Source: Sulfurimonas sp.
GTDB taxonomy: Bacteria > Campylobacterota > Campylobacteria > Campylobacterales > Sulfurimonadaceae
NCBI GenBank assembly: GCA_021732045.1
Contig: JAKFWK010000002.1
Location: 124,001-188,000 of the forward strand
DNA length: 64,000 nt
Direction: 5' to 3'
Position numbers and translations under genes: made by a program. Numbering within the stretch: position 1 is the first letter of the stretch; the number at the start of each line of letters is the position of its first letter. This document shows, piece by piece, positions 55,709 to 64,000 of this stretch. Under the pieces are notes generated by a model. It was not told the DNA's origin and made no database searches. It saw only the letters and a list, made by a program, of their open reading frames with translations.

Positions 55709-57490
55709 CTATATTGTGTTTAAAATCTCTAGAAAATTATTTGCTTCAATAAAACCAATTACCGTTTTTGAACTTATAATATTTAACTCTTTATCAAAAA
55801 AGATAATAGCGGGTGGACCAAAAACACCATACTTTTTACTTAAATCTTTTTGTTCTTGTGTGTTGTCTGTCAAATCTGCTCTAATTAGAATAAACTCACC
55901 CATTTTTGCTTTTACTTTCTCATCTGAGAATGTAATCTCATCTAGCTCCTTGCAAGAAGTACACCATTTTGCACTAAAATCTAGCATTATTTTTTTACCA
56001 TGATTTTTAGACAGAACTACATCTAACTCTTTTATGGAACTAACTTTTATAAAATTTACTTCCTGCGAATTTTGTTTTGTTGAAGCTGATAGTGTGGACT
56101 GTTTTAAAAACTCCAAAGGTTTAGTCATACTTCCTGAGCCGCCCATGAGTCCTACAAATAGAGCTACTGAGTAGATAAATATTATCATACCCATGCTTTT
56201 TCTAAATATATGCGCGCTGTTTTCAAATGCTCCAAGATAGAGCCCAAAACTTATTCCAAGCATTGAGTAAAGCATCACTACAACAGAATTATCTACTACT
56301 CTCTCTAGCATCCAAATAGCAACACCTAGCATCATAACACCAAAGACAGCGCTTATCATTGTCATCCATGCCCCAGGGCGAGGCATAAATCTACCTGCAC
56401 TCACTCCAACTATAATCAGTGGTGCACCCATGCCGATACTCATTGAAAAAAGTGCCATCCCTCCAAGAAGCGCATCTCCTGTTTGACCTATATAAACCAA
56501 CGCTCCAGCAAGCGGTGCCGCCACACAAGGTCCAACAATAAGCGCCGAAAAGAAGCCCATAATAGCAACGCCAATAAATCCACTTCGATTGCTATTTGAG
56601 CTAACTTTTGCCACAAGTTTATCTGGAAGCTTTAACTCATAAAAACCAAACATACTGAGTGCTAAAGCTACAAATATTGCCGAAAATGAGTAGATTACAA
56701 TAGGATTTTGAAGTGCGGACTGAAGATTTGAGCCAAAAAGACCAGCTAAAACCCCAGCGATTGTGTACGCAATTGCCATAGCAAAAACATAAATAACCGA
56801 TAGAATAAATGCTTTTTTAGTTGTAAGTCCCTCTCCATGAGAGATGATTATGCCAGATATGATAGGAATCATTGGAAAAACACATGGAGTAAGAGAGAGT
56901 AAAAGACCAAAACCAAAGAATGTTAAAAGCACCAACAGCATATTGCCGTGTTTTAAGCTATCTGCAATCGTATCGCTTTCTGAGAGTTTTTGCTGCTTTA
57001 CTTTTGTATTTTGTATTATATTTTTCTCATCTATTTTTTTAAGCAAGCTACTCTTTACTTCACCACCATCAAGCTTAGAGCTATCCACATCAAACTTAAA
57101 AATCTTGCTCTCTGGCTCATAACAAAGCCCCTGTTCTGAACAGCCCTGATATGATAATTTGAATTCAACATTTAAAACACCAGTTGCACTTGGCTCTTTT
57201 TTGAGGTTCACTATAAATTTAGGTGAATTTTTATAGATATTATCCTCTCCATGTTTTATAGTTTTTGGAGAAACTATATCTTTTATAGTAATTCCATTTT
57301 TACTAGTGATCTCTAACTTAAGGGCGCTCTCATAAAGATATATCTCATCCGCAATACCTACTATTGCTTCTATTTGCATCTTATCGTTTAGTTTTGCGGT
57401 TGGCTTAAATGCCTCCTCTGGCATCAAAAACTTTGGCTGAGCAGCAAATAAAAAGGTAGATAATAAAACAAATGAGATGATTTTTTTCAT
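55709..57490 (-). CDS. dsbD: Thiol:disulfide interchange protein DsbD
   Basis: A 593-residue protein that carries electrons from cytosolic thioredoxin to the periplasm. A signal peptide (1-17) and the N-terminal alpha domain with SYQGCSEQGLCYEP precede eight membrane helices (about 185-430, first cysteine in LTPCVFPMIP, second in GPCVAAPLAG). The C-terminal thioredoxin domain has WCTSC. It likely supports cytochrome c maturation with CcsBA. ATG start at 57490. Confidence 0.95.
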   Translation of the reverse strand: MKKIISFVLLSTFLFAAQPKFLMPEEAFKPTAKLNDKMQIEAIVGIADEIYLYESALKLEITSKNGITIKDIVSPKTIKHGEDNIYKNSPKFIVNLKKEPSATGVLNVEFKLSYQGCSEQGLCYEPESKIFKFDVDSSKLDGGEVKSSLLKKIDEKNIIQNTKVKQQKLSESDTIADSLKHGNMLLVLLTFFGFGLLLSLTPCVFPMIPIISGIIISHGEGLTTKKAFILSVIYVFAMAIAYTIAGVLAGLFGSNLQSALQNPIVIYSFSAIFVALALSMFGFYELKLPDKLVAKVSSNSNRSGFIGVAIMGFFSALIVGPCVAAPLAGALVYIGQTGDALLGGMALFSMSIGMGAPLIIVGVSAGRFMPRPGAWMTMISAVFGVMMLGVAIWMLERVVDNSVVVMLYSMLGISFGLYLGAFENSAHIFRKSMGMIIFIYSVALFVGLMGGSGSMTKPLEFLKQSTLSASTKQNSQEVNFIKVSSIKELDVVLSKNHGKKIMLDFSAKWCTSCKELDEITFSDEKVKAKMGEFILIRADLTDNTQEQKDLSKKYGVFGPPAIIFFDKELNIISSKTVIGFIEANNFLEILNTI

Positions 57491-57653
57491 GAGAATCTTT
57501 CAAATAGTGTAATGTGGTAAAAATTATATCAAATTTAACATCAACAAAACAATTTTTTAGGTTTTATAAACTCTAAATGTAATACGATTTATTATAATTT
57601 TATTTTAAACTTCATTGCTGTAACATAACAAAATCTACCAAAGGGCAAAAGAG

Positions 57654-59240
57654 ATGAACCAAGAGATTCTTACACATCATGACACCTTAAGGAGATTTTT
57701 TAAGCAAAAGATAAAAGAAAACCACCCACAATTTAGATATTACAAATCCATTTTTAACATGACATCAAATTTGGTTGCGGTTACGGATGGTGACACTATT
57801 ATTGACGCAAATAAATCATTTATAGATTTTTTTAAAAGTCAAAATATTGATATTTTTAATCCCCCTTTTCAGCTGTCAAACATTTTTAAAAAAATAGATA
57901 GATATGGATATATATATGATGGGTATCTAGATCAGAGATGGTTTAATCTTGTGGACAATCAAACCAAAGATTATTATCGCGTTGGAATAGATAAATTTGA
58001 CAAGCTTCATGAATTTAATATTTTAATAAAACATTTTGAACCTGCCCAAAATATATTCGTTGTAGTACTTACTGATATCACTAAAATTATGAACTACAAA
58101 TATATTTTAGAGGATGATTTAAAATCTACATATAAAAGCAAAGATGAAATTCAATCATTTTTAAAACAATACAACAACGCTATTGATGTATCAAACATAG
58201 TAATAAAAGTAGATATTGATGGCAACATTACCTATGTAAATGATGAGTTTTGCAAAACTATAAAACATACCAAAAGTGAGCTAATAAATTCAAATATTAA
58301 AATTCTATGTTATGCCGATACAGACTATCTGCTCTATGATTCCATCATTAAAATTATAAAGAATGGAGAAGTCTGGAAAGGCGTGATCAAAAACATAGAC
58401 AAAGATGGGGATATCCACTTTTTCAACACAACCATTATTCCTATAAAAGATTTATCTGAGCAAATTGTAGAGTACCTTTTAGTGCAAAACGAGATAACTG
58501 AGCTAGTAAAAGCCAAAGAAGAGGCTATAAATAGCCTTGAGATAAAAAACAGGTTCTTTGATAGAATCTCTCATGAGCTAAGAACTCCGCTCAATGCAAT
58601 TTTAAATTTCACAGATCAAGCATTAGAAAGTTATGATGAGATTATAAAAGATAACGAAACAAGAGAGCTAGTTAAGATGTATATAGAGCGGGCTTACAAA
58701 AATTCTGAAAATCTTTTAACTCTAATTAACTCATTATTGGATTTATCAAAAATTAACTCAAACAAAGAGCATTTCAACTTTGGCACTCATGATATTGTAA
58801 AGCTCACAAAAGAGGCATACGAGAACTGTTCTAGTTTAAAAAATAAGAAAAATATAGAGTATAAATTTAAAGTAGATTTTAATTCTGGATTAATAAGATG
58901 TGATAATCTGAAATTTGGTCAAATTTTAACAAATCTTATATCAAATGCACTTAAGTTTACAGAGTCTGGATTTGTATCTATTAATCTTAGTGAGATTAGC
59001 CATGGATATTTGATAGAGATTAAAGATAGTGGGATTGGTATACCAGCCGATAAGCTATCTTGCATTTTTAAACCTTTCGAGCAAGCAAGAGATAGCGATA
59101 TTGGGACTGGGCTTGGTCTAAGTATTGTTGAAGAGTATGCAAAGGCAATGCGGATTACCATAGATGTACTCTCGTCTGATGGCGATGGCAGTTGCTTTAG
59201 TTTGAAAATAGATAAAATAGAAAAAGAGGATACAAAATGA
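57654..59240 (+). CDS. Soluble PAS-PAS histidine kinase
   Basis: A 528-residue histidine kinase without membrane helices. Two PAS-like sensor regions (about 30-150 and 165-285) are followed by the dimerisation box ISHELRTPLNAI and the ATPase part (NLISNALKFT, DSGIGIP, GTGLGLSI). The signal is unknown. ATG start at 57654; its stop overlaps the response regulator gene (ATGA), so they form a pair. Confidence 0.92.
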   Translation: MNQEILTHHDTLRRFFKQKIKENHPQFRYYKSIFNMTSNLVAVTDGDTIIDANKSFIDFFKSQNIDIFNPPFQLSNIFKKIDRYGYIYDGYLDQRWFNLVDNQTKDYYRVGIDKFDKLHEFNILIKHFEPAQNIFVVVLTDITKIMNYKYILEDDLKSTYKSKDEIQSFLKQYNNAIDVSNIVIKVDIDGNITYVNDEFCKTIKHTKSELINSNIKILCYADTDYLLYDSIIKIIKNGEVWKGVIKNIDKDGDIHFFNTTIIPIKDLSEQIVEYLLVQNEITELVKAKEEAINSLEIKNRFFDRISHELRTPLNAILNFTDQALESYDEIIKDNETRELVKMYIERAYKNSENLLTLINSLLDLSKINSNKEHFNFGTHDIVKLTKEAYENCSSLKNKKNIEYKFKVDFNSGLIRCDNLKFGQILTNLISNALKFTESGFVSINLSEISHGYLIEIKDSGIGIPADKLSCIFKPFEQARDSDIGTGLGLSIVEEYAKAMRITIDVLSSDGDGSCFSLKIDKIEKEDTK

Positions 59241-60667
59241 ACAACTTAAAGCTTCTTATCGTGGATGACATAGAGGACAATCGCTTAGTTTTAAGAGCTA
59301 TATGTAAAAAATTAGATGGTTTTGAGATAAAAGAGGCGCAAAATGGACTTGAGGCTATAGAGACAACTAGATCTTGGCACCCACACTTCATACTTATGGA
59401 TATCATGATGCCGATAATGGATGGTCTTGAAGCATCAAAAATTATAAAAAAAGAGTATCCAGAAACTATAATAATGGCAGTTACTGCTGTTATAGATCCA
59501 CAGATTGAAAAGAAAATGATGTCAATAGGAGTAAGCGCATATATACGCAAACCAATTGATAAAAATCTAGTTCGTTTTAAACTTCAAAACTTCTCTTCAC
59601 TACTTAATTCAAACAAGGGTACATTCAATACACTTTCAAAAAAAGAGGCACTAAATCCTTTTTCTTCAGATATTCGTAACTTTAAAACTATATTTGACAT
59701 TACAGATGCTGAAGCGATGATGGATTTTGGAATGTGGATACTAGAACGAGGTCGCAACAGCACAGCAACCTCATGTATAAGAATCGACAATTCAATAGAG
59801 TTGTTCTATGAATTTATGCACCAAGTAGTTACAACTAAAAAACCTCTAAGTATTATTGCAGAAGAGAGTTTTGAAGAGCTATTTCTTACTATGAGATTTC
59901 AAGAAAAAATTGAGTTCTCGTCCAAGATAACCTCACTAACAAATGAGATGGGAAATGATTGTATAGTTAATGAAAATTTTGTCTGCATTCGTCTAAAGAT
60001 ATATGATAACCAATATATGCCGGTTAAAGAAGAGCCAACAGCAGAAATTAGTAACTGTGAGATAAAAAAAATAGAAGTTTCTGAAAATTTAGACTTAGAA
60101 GCCCAAAAAGCAGCTCTTCCAGAGAAAGAAGTAAGAGCTATTCATGCCAAAGAGAGGGAACTACTCCATCAAAATTTTGCTAAAAAAACTACCGCTGCAG
60201 AGTATGTTCAGGATATAGGCGGAGATATTATGGAGGAGATTAAAGATTTAGCGAGTTTAGATGAGGAGTGGAAAGATAAATTGTCAGCATTTTCAGAGGA
60301 GCCAACAAAAGAAAATCTTTATGATTTTGCGGATAGTGTTCTAGGTTCTTATGTTGGTGCAATTAACTCTCTTTTTGAATTTGAGGCATTTGCTTATGCA
60401 CTTACATCACTAAGGGCTTTTTTGAAGGAAAAAGCAGACAACATCATTCAGTACCCAGAGAAGGTAAAAATGTTAGTGATGCTTTTAGAGCATCTAGGTT
60501 CCGATCTTGAAACATGGAGAGAACATATATTTAGTCTACAAGATACACAAGATATACACTATTTAGATAGTTCATTCTTTAGCTCATGTATACAGATTGA
60601 GGGGCTTATAGACGACAAAGAGATGGGAACTGATAACAATAATGACAATGATATGGAATTTTTCTAA
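59237..60667 (+). CDS. Response regulator with uncharacterised C-terminal region
   Basis: A 476-residue protein. The receiver domain (1-120) has VDDIEDN, the phosphorylated aspartate in LMDIMMP and the K in IRKPID. The remaining 350 residues are mostly helical without a DNA-binding, GGDEF, EAL or HD-GYP motif I can see. Phosphotransfer from the upstream kinase is expected; output is unknown. Start is ATG 59237. A strong terminator follows. Confidence 0.88.
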   Translation: MNNLKLLIVDDIEDNRLVLRAICKKLDGFEIKEAQNGLEAIETTRSWHPHFILMDIMMPIMDGLEASKIIKKEYPETIIMAVTAVIDPQIEKKMMSIGVSAYIRKPIDKNLVRFKLQNFSSLLNSNKGTFNTLSKKEALNPFSSDIRNFKTIFDITDAEAMMDFGMWILERGRNSTATSCIRIDNSIELFYEFMHQVVTTKKPLSIIAEESFEELFLTMRFQEKIEFSSKITSLTNEMGNDCIVNENFVCIRLKIYDNQYMPVKEEPTAEISNCEIKKIEVSENLDLEAQKAALPEKEVRAIHAKERELLHQNFAKKTTAAEYVQDIGGDIMEEIKDLASLDEEWKDKLSAFSEEPTKENLYDFADSVLGSYVGAINSLFEFEAFAYALTSLRAFLKEKADNIIQYPEKVKMLVMLLEHLGSDLETWREHIFSLQDTQDIHYLDSSFFSSCIQIEGLIDDKEMGTDNNNDNDMEFF

Positions 60668-60701
60668 AAAACTAGCAATCATAGAGCAATAACTACATCC
60701 G

Positions 60702-60748
60702 AAAAAAATAATCTCAAATATATTCTCTTTTATTTGGATTATTTTTTT
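60702..60748. terminator. Rho-independent terminator after the two-component pair
   Basis: AAAAAAATAATC (60702-60713) pairs perfectly with GATTATTTTTTT (60737-60748), with further pairing inside the loop (CAAAT/ATTTG). The T run serves the plus-strand transcript. Confidence 0.8.
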
Positions 60749-60811
60749 CTTAAGAGTAAAAAAAGTGATATTTCTATACTCTACAAAAAAATAATCAACT
60801 AAAGAGAAAAT

Positions 60812-62746
60812 ATGTCAAATAGACTAGAAAAAGAAGACTCACCGTATCTACAACAACATAAAGAAAATCCGGTAGATTGGTACCCTTGGTGTGATGAAGC
60901 ATTTAAAAAAGCAAAAGATGAAAACAGGGCTATCTTTATCTCTATTGGATATAGCTCATGTCACTGGTGTCATGTTATGGAAGAGAATGTTTTTGAAAAT
61001 AGTGTTTGCGCAGATATACTCAATGCGAGTTTTGTCTGCATCAAAGTTGACCGCGAAGAGCGACCAGACATAGATAAACATTATCAGGAGGTTTATACTC
61101 TACTAAACCGCAGAGCTGGTGGATGGCCTACTTCTATCTTCTGTACGCCAGAGAACAAACCATTTTTTGCAGGAACTTATATACCGCCCGAGTCGAGAGA
61201 AGGAAGCGTTGAGGGGATGGGGTTTATTGAACTTACAAAACTAATAGCAGATAAAATCTCTCAAAATGATGAACAGATTATAAAAAATGCCGAGGAGATT
61301 GAGAGTTTTTTAAACCATAAAGAGCATCCAAAAGAGGCAACAATACTTAAAGAGGATATTGTTAAAAACTTTATGCTTCAAGCTAAAAACAACTATGACA
61401 CTAAATATGGCGGATTCTCAACCGCTCCAAAATTTCCTCATGCAAGCACGCTTGGCACACTGCTAATCATTGACAAACTTTATGATGACCCATCAGCAAA
61501 AGCGATGGTTTTAAACACACTTAGAAATATGAAAAAAGGCGGAATGTACGATTTAGTAGATGGCGGATTTTGCCGTTACAGCGTTGATAACGAATGGTTA
61601 GTACCACATTTTGAGAAGATGCTTTATGATAATGCCCTACTCTGTGAACTATACACAAATGCCTATTTAACCTACAAAGATGACTCTTTTTTACAAACTG
61701 CCAAAGAGATTGCGGAGTTTTGGAACAATCATATGAGCGAAGATGAACTCTTTTATAGCGCCAGCGATGCTGATAGCGAGAGCAAAGAGGGAACTTACTT
61801 TGTCTATAGTTATGATGAAGTTTATAAAGTTTTAAAAGAGAATAATTATACAAATATAGATGAGATTTTGTCACAACTAAGCATTACCAAAGATGGTAAT
61901 TTTGAGGGTAAAAATATTATAAGATTTAGAGATACGGACATGCCTCATGGTTTTGAGAATATAAAATTTCTACTCCAAAAATTAAGAGCCAAAAGAGAGT
62001 ATCCGTTTATAGACAAAAAGATTCAGACTTCATGGTCAAGCATGATGATAAAAGCCCTGTTTACGCTTGGTGAACTAGATAGCTCTTACAAACAAAAGGC
62101 CATCAAGAACCTTGATGCACTCCTTGACACTATGTTTAAAGACACTAAACTCTATCACACAACGCTTATACATAAAAACCCTAAAATAGAGGCTTTCTTG
62201 GAGGATTATGCCTATCTATCTCAAGCACTGATTGCCGCATTTAACTCAACTCAAAATGAACTATATCTTATAAAAGCTCAACACTTCACAAACTTAGCAT
62301 TAGAGAAGTTTTACAACAAAGGAACATGGAAATTTAGCATAGGCGAGTTTGAGACAAAAGCGGAGATTTCAGACAACACCTATATGAGTTCAATTGCCAT
62401 CATTATTGATGCCCTGCTCTCACTAAGTACACTTCTAGAAGATGAAAAATATGCTCATTTCGCATATAAAACACTCGAGTATAACTCGTTTGAGTTAGCA
62501 AGAAGACCGATAATCTACCCATATATGTTGCGTCAGATGCTAAGGCATTTAAAGGGCGATAGAGTTATAAAATCAAGTATTAAAAACCTAGAGCAAAATG
62601 CACTTGAGCTTAGCTCTCTAAAATATCCATTTATCCAAAAAAAAGCTACCAATGAGAGTGGCTTTATGGTTTGTGGAGCCAGCAGTTGCTTCGCTCAAAC
62701 AAACGAGCATAACAAAATCAATGATATAATTAAAAATAGTTTTTAA
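60812..62746 (+). CDS. DUF255 thioredoxin-like domain protein (YyaL/SPATA20 family)
   Basis: A 644-residue protein. The N-terminal thioredoxin-like domain has [14 protein letters not shown], the redox-like pair SSCHWCHVM and REERPDID. The rest is an alpha/alpha-toroid like N-acylglucosamine epimerases ([30 protein letters not shown]). Function is not known. ATG start at 60812. Confidence 0.92.
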   Translation: MSNRLEKEDSPYLQQHKENPVDWYPWCDEAFKKAKDENRAIFISIGYSSCHWCHVMEENVFENSVCADILNASFVCIKVDREERPDIDKHYQEVYTLLNRRAGGWPTSIFCTPENKPFFAGTYIPPESREGSVEGMGFIELTKLIADKISQNDEQIIKNAEEIESFLNHKEHPKEATILKEDIVKNFMLQAKNNYDTKYGGFSTAPKFPHASTLGTLLIIDKLYDDPSAKAMVLNTLRNMKKGGMYDLVDGGFCRYSVDNEWLVPHFEKMLYDNALLCELYTNAYLTYKDDSFLQTAKEIAEFWNNHMSEDELFYSASDADSESKEGTYFVYSYDEVYKVLKENNYTNIDEILSQLSITKDGNFEGKNIIRFRDTDMPHGFENIKFLLQKLRAKREYPFIDKKIQTSWSSMMIKALFTLGELDSSYKQKAIKNLDALLDTMFKDTKLYHTTLIHKNPKIEAFLEDYAYLSQALIAAFNSTQNELYLIKAQHFTNLALEKFYNKGTWKFSIGEFETKAEISDNTYMSSIAIIIDALLSLSTLLEDEKYAHFAYKTLEYNSFELARRPIIYPYMLRQMLRHLKGDRVIKSSIKNLEQNALELSSLKYPFIQKKATNESGFMVCGASSCFAQTNEHNKINDIIKNSF

Positions 62747-62758
62747 TTAGGATTGATT

Positions 62759-63454
62759 TTGTTAAAAAAACTTTTTAAATATTTTTTTATGATTAAAGAA
62801 GGCTACAGATATATAGCTGTTTTTAAAAAAACATTCTTTCATCCTTTTATCTCCGAGAGCTTTTTATACAAAGAACTCTCAAAAAGTCGTCAAAATTTCT
62901 CAAATGGTGTCTTAGAGTTTTTAAATATTGAGGCTAAAATTATTGGCAATATACCGACAAAAAATCATATACTCTACGCTATAAACCACCGTTCACTGCT
63001 TGACATGATAGTTATGGAGAGTATATTTTACAAGTTTAACAAAACTGGGACTTGGATAGCAAAAGAGAAACTCTTTAGTGCCATTTATGGTGATTTTTTC
63101 AAGTATAGCGGATGTATAAGTGTTGATATAGAGAATAAAAAAGGGCTTTTTGCATTTTTTAAAAAGATAAAGGGAACTCTTGCGAAAGTGGATGATTTAA
63201 ACATCTATATCTTTCCTGAAGGTGAGAGATACGGTGGAGTTGGGATTAAAAGCTTTCAAAACGGAGCCTCAAAGATAGCCCTTGCAAATCATCTTGAAGT
63301 GGTTCCTGTTTTTATAAACGATACTTTAGAAAAAGTACTTAAAAATTCCCCTTTTAAAGAGAGAAAAATAGTTGAAGTCTTTTTTGGCGAGATTATTAAA
63401 GCAGAAGCGTTAGAAGAAGAGTACAACAAATTTATGACAAAGGTAACAAATTGA
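62759..63454 (+). CDS. 1-acyl-sn-glycerol-3-phosphate acyltransferase family protein
   Basis: A 231-residue PlsC-family acyltransferase. The catalytic H-x4-D is in NHRSLLDM and the substrate-binding motif is FPEGERYG. It should make phosphatidic acid at the inner membrane. The likely start is TTG 62759, 6 bases after AGGA; TTG 62753 is also in frame. Its stop overlaps the pdxJ start (TTGA). Confidence 0.9.
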   Translation: MLKKLFKYFFMIKEGYRYIAVFKKTFFHPFISESFLYKELSKSRQNFSNGVLEFLNIEAKIIGNIPTKNHILYAINHRSLLDMIVMESIFYKFNKTGTWIAKEKLFSAIYGDFFKYSGCISVDIENKKGLFAFFKKIKGTLAKVDDLNIYIFPEGERYGGVGIKSFQNGASKIALANHLEVVPVFINDTLEKVLKNSPFKERKIVEVFFGEIIKAEALEEEYNKFMTKVTN

Positions 63455-64000
63455 ACAGTATGAAACTAGGTGTAAACATAGACCATGTAGCAGTTTTAAG
63501 AGAGGCACGGAGAGTGAATGACCCAGAGATACTACAAGCTCTTTTTGTTGCATGCAAGAGTGGAGCAGATCAGATAACCATACATTTAAGAGAAGATAGA
63601 CGACACATACAAGATGTTGATGTACAAAATATTTTAAAGCACTCTAGTTTGCCAGTAAATCTTGAGTGTTCCATAAATAGAGAGATTTTAGACATCGTCT
63701 GTGAGCTAAAACCGCACCGCGTGACGCTTGTTCCAGAAAAAAGAGAGGAAGTTACAACAGAGGGTGGGCTTGATGTTTTTAGATATGAAGATGAGATAAA
63801 GTACGCCATAGAGCAGTTGCACGACTCTTTGATTCCTGTTTCGCTGTTTGTAGATCCAACTATAGAAGCTATGCAAAAATCCAAAGAGTTGGGCGCTGAG
63901 ATAGTAGAGCTTCACACAGGTGCTTTTGCAAATCTTTTTGCCATGCTAAACTCATCGCTTCCTCACTCAAACCACTCCGTAAAAGAGCTTGAATTGCCTA
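63451..64000 (+). CDS. pdxJ: Pyridoxine 5'-phosphate synthase (3' end beyond window)
   Basis: The first 183 codons run to the right edge without a stop. LGVNIDHVAVLREARR, ITIHLREDRRHIQD and ELHTGAFAN are PdxJ signatures; the enzyme joins 1-deoxyxylulose 5-phosphate and aminoacetone phosphate to pyridoxine 5'-phosphate. The start is TTG 63451 overlapping the acyltransferase stop (AAAGG at good spacing) or ATG 63460. The gene is cut by the window end. Confidence 0.94.
   Translation, partial: MNSMKLGVNIDHVAVLREARRVNDPEILQALFVACKSGADQITIHLREDRRHIQDVDVQNILKHSSLPVNLECSINREILDIVCELKPHRVTLVPEKREEVTTEGGLDVFRYEDEIKYAIEQLHDSLIPVSLFVDPTIEAMQKSKELGAEIVELHTGAFANLFAMLNSSLPHSNHSVKELELP

Overview
The window is chromosomal DNA of a low-GC, flagellated, Gram-negative bacterium of the Campylobacterota, most like Sulfurimonas. 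The pointers are gene order and gene types: ligA-tlyA-(insert)-ribF-truD, an FlgS-type flagellar sensor kinase, a fused CcsBA cytochrome c maturation protein, a long-form DapD, a metal-site-less PyrC-like protein, and many TTG starts that overlap the previous stop. I saw no rRNA, tRNA or CRISPR array. Genus is inferred from recalled protein similarity, not from a search.

Layout. 1-2.5 kb: FTR/rhodanese fusion (cut by the window edge), argG, and flaG behind a sigma-28 promoter. 2.5-5.6 kb: a membrane-transport operon (MFS, two small proteins, and a MATE pump whose 5' end is out of frame at a six-A run). 5.7-12.1 kb: ligA, tlyA, ribF and truD, with an accessory block (methyltransferase, HNH protein, CBU_0592-like membrane protein, YefM/YoeB toxin-antitoxin) lying between tlyA and ribF. 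12.2-13.6 kb: atpB and two small genes. 13.6-19.9 kb: an EAL-CBS-GGDEF gene and a haem-binding DUF3365 sensor gene face each other and both have lost their 3' ends. Between them lies a foreign segment with a PP2C phosphatase/kinase (also truncated), cyanase, a formate/nitrite-type channel, a cytochrome P460-like protein and a REP-associated transposase bracketed by perfect 32-bp inverted repeats. 20-31 kb: aspS, adk, an S24 regulator, an NlpC/P60 lipoprotein, a flagellar rod-like protein, dapD, an ankyrin protein, a DUF6166-HTH protein with a tiny membrane protein, and modE-modB-modC without modA. 31-45 kb (mostly minus): a coiled-coil membrane protein, HAD phosphatase, hemH, DUF2461, ccsBA, flgS, M18 aminopeptidase, DUF167, dnaE, a frameshifted HiPIP and efp. 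45.6-64 kb: tgt, VF530 and YdcH-type small proteins, a pyrC-like gene, cytochrome c, lpxB-gnnB-gnnA-lpxA-like (lipid A with a diamino sugar), metE, dsbD, a two-component pair, a DUF255 thioredoxin-like protein, an acyltransferase and the start of pdxJ.

How genes work together. lpxB, gnnB, gnnA and the LpxA-like gene overlap or nearly touch and should make a 2,3-diamino-glucose lipid A, but the LpxA-like protein lacks all four conserved histidines. ccsBA, dsbD, hemH, two cytochromes and the HiPIP fit a respiratory, cytochrome-rich lifestyle. The cyanase/channel/P460 segment looks like imported nitrogen chemistry.

The points most worth a second look are: the two one-base frame defects, both at six-A runs that are also -1 slippery heptamers; the doubly truncated junction of the 15.2-19.3 kb island; two copies of a structured dispersed repeat (21.86 kb and 55.58 kb); the His-less LpxA-like protein; and several small ORFs with good ribosome binding sites.
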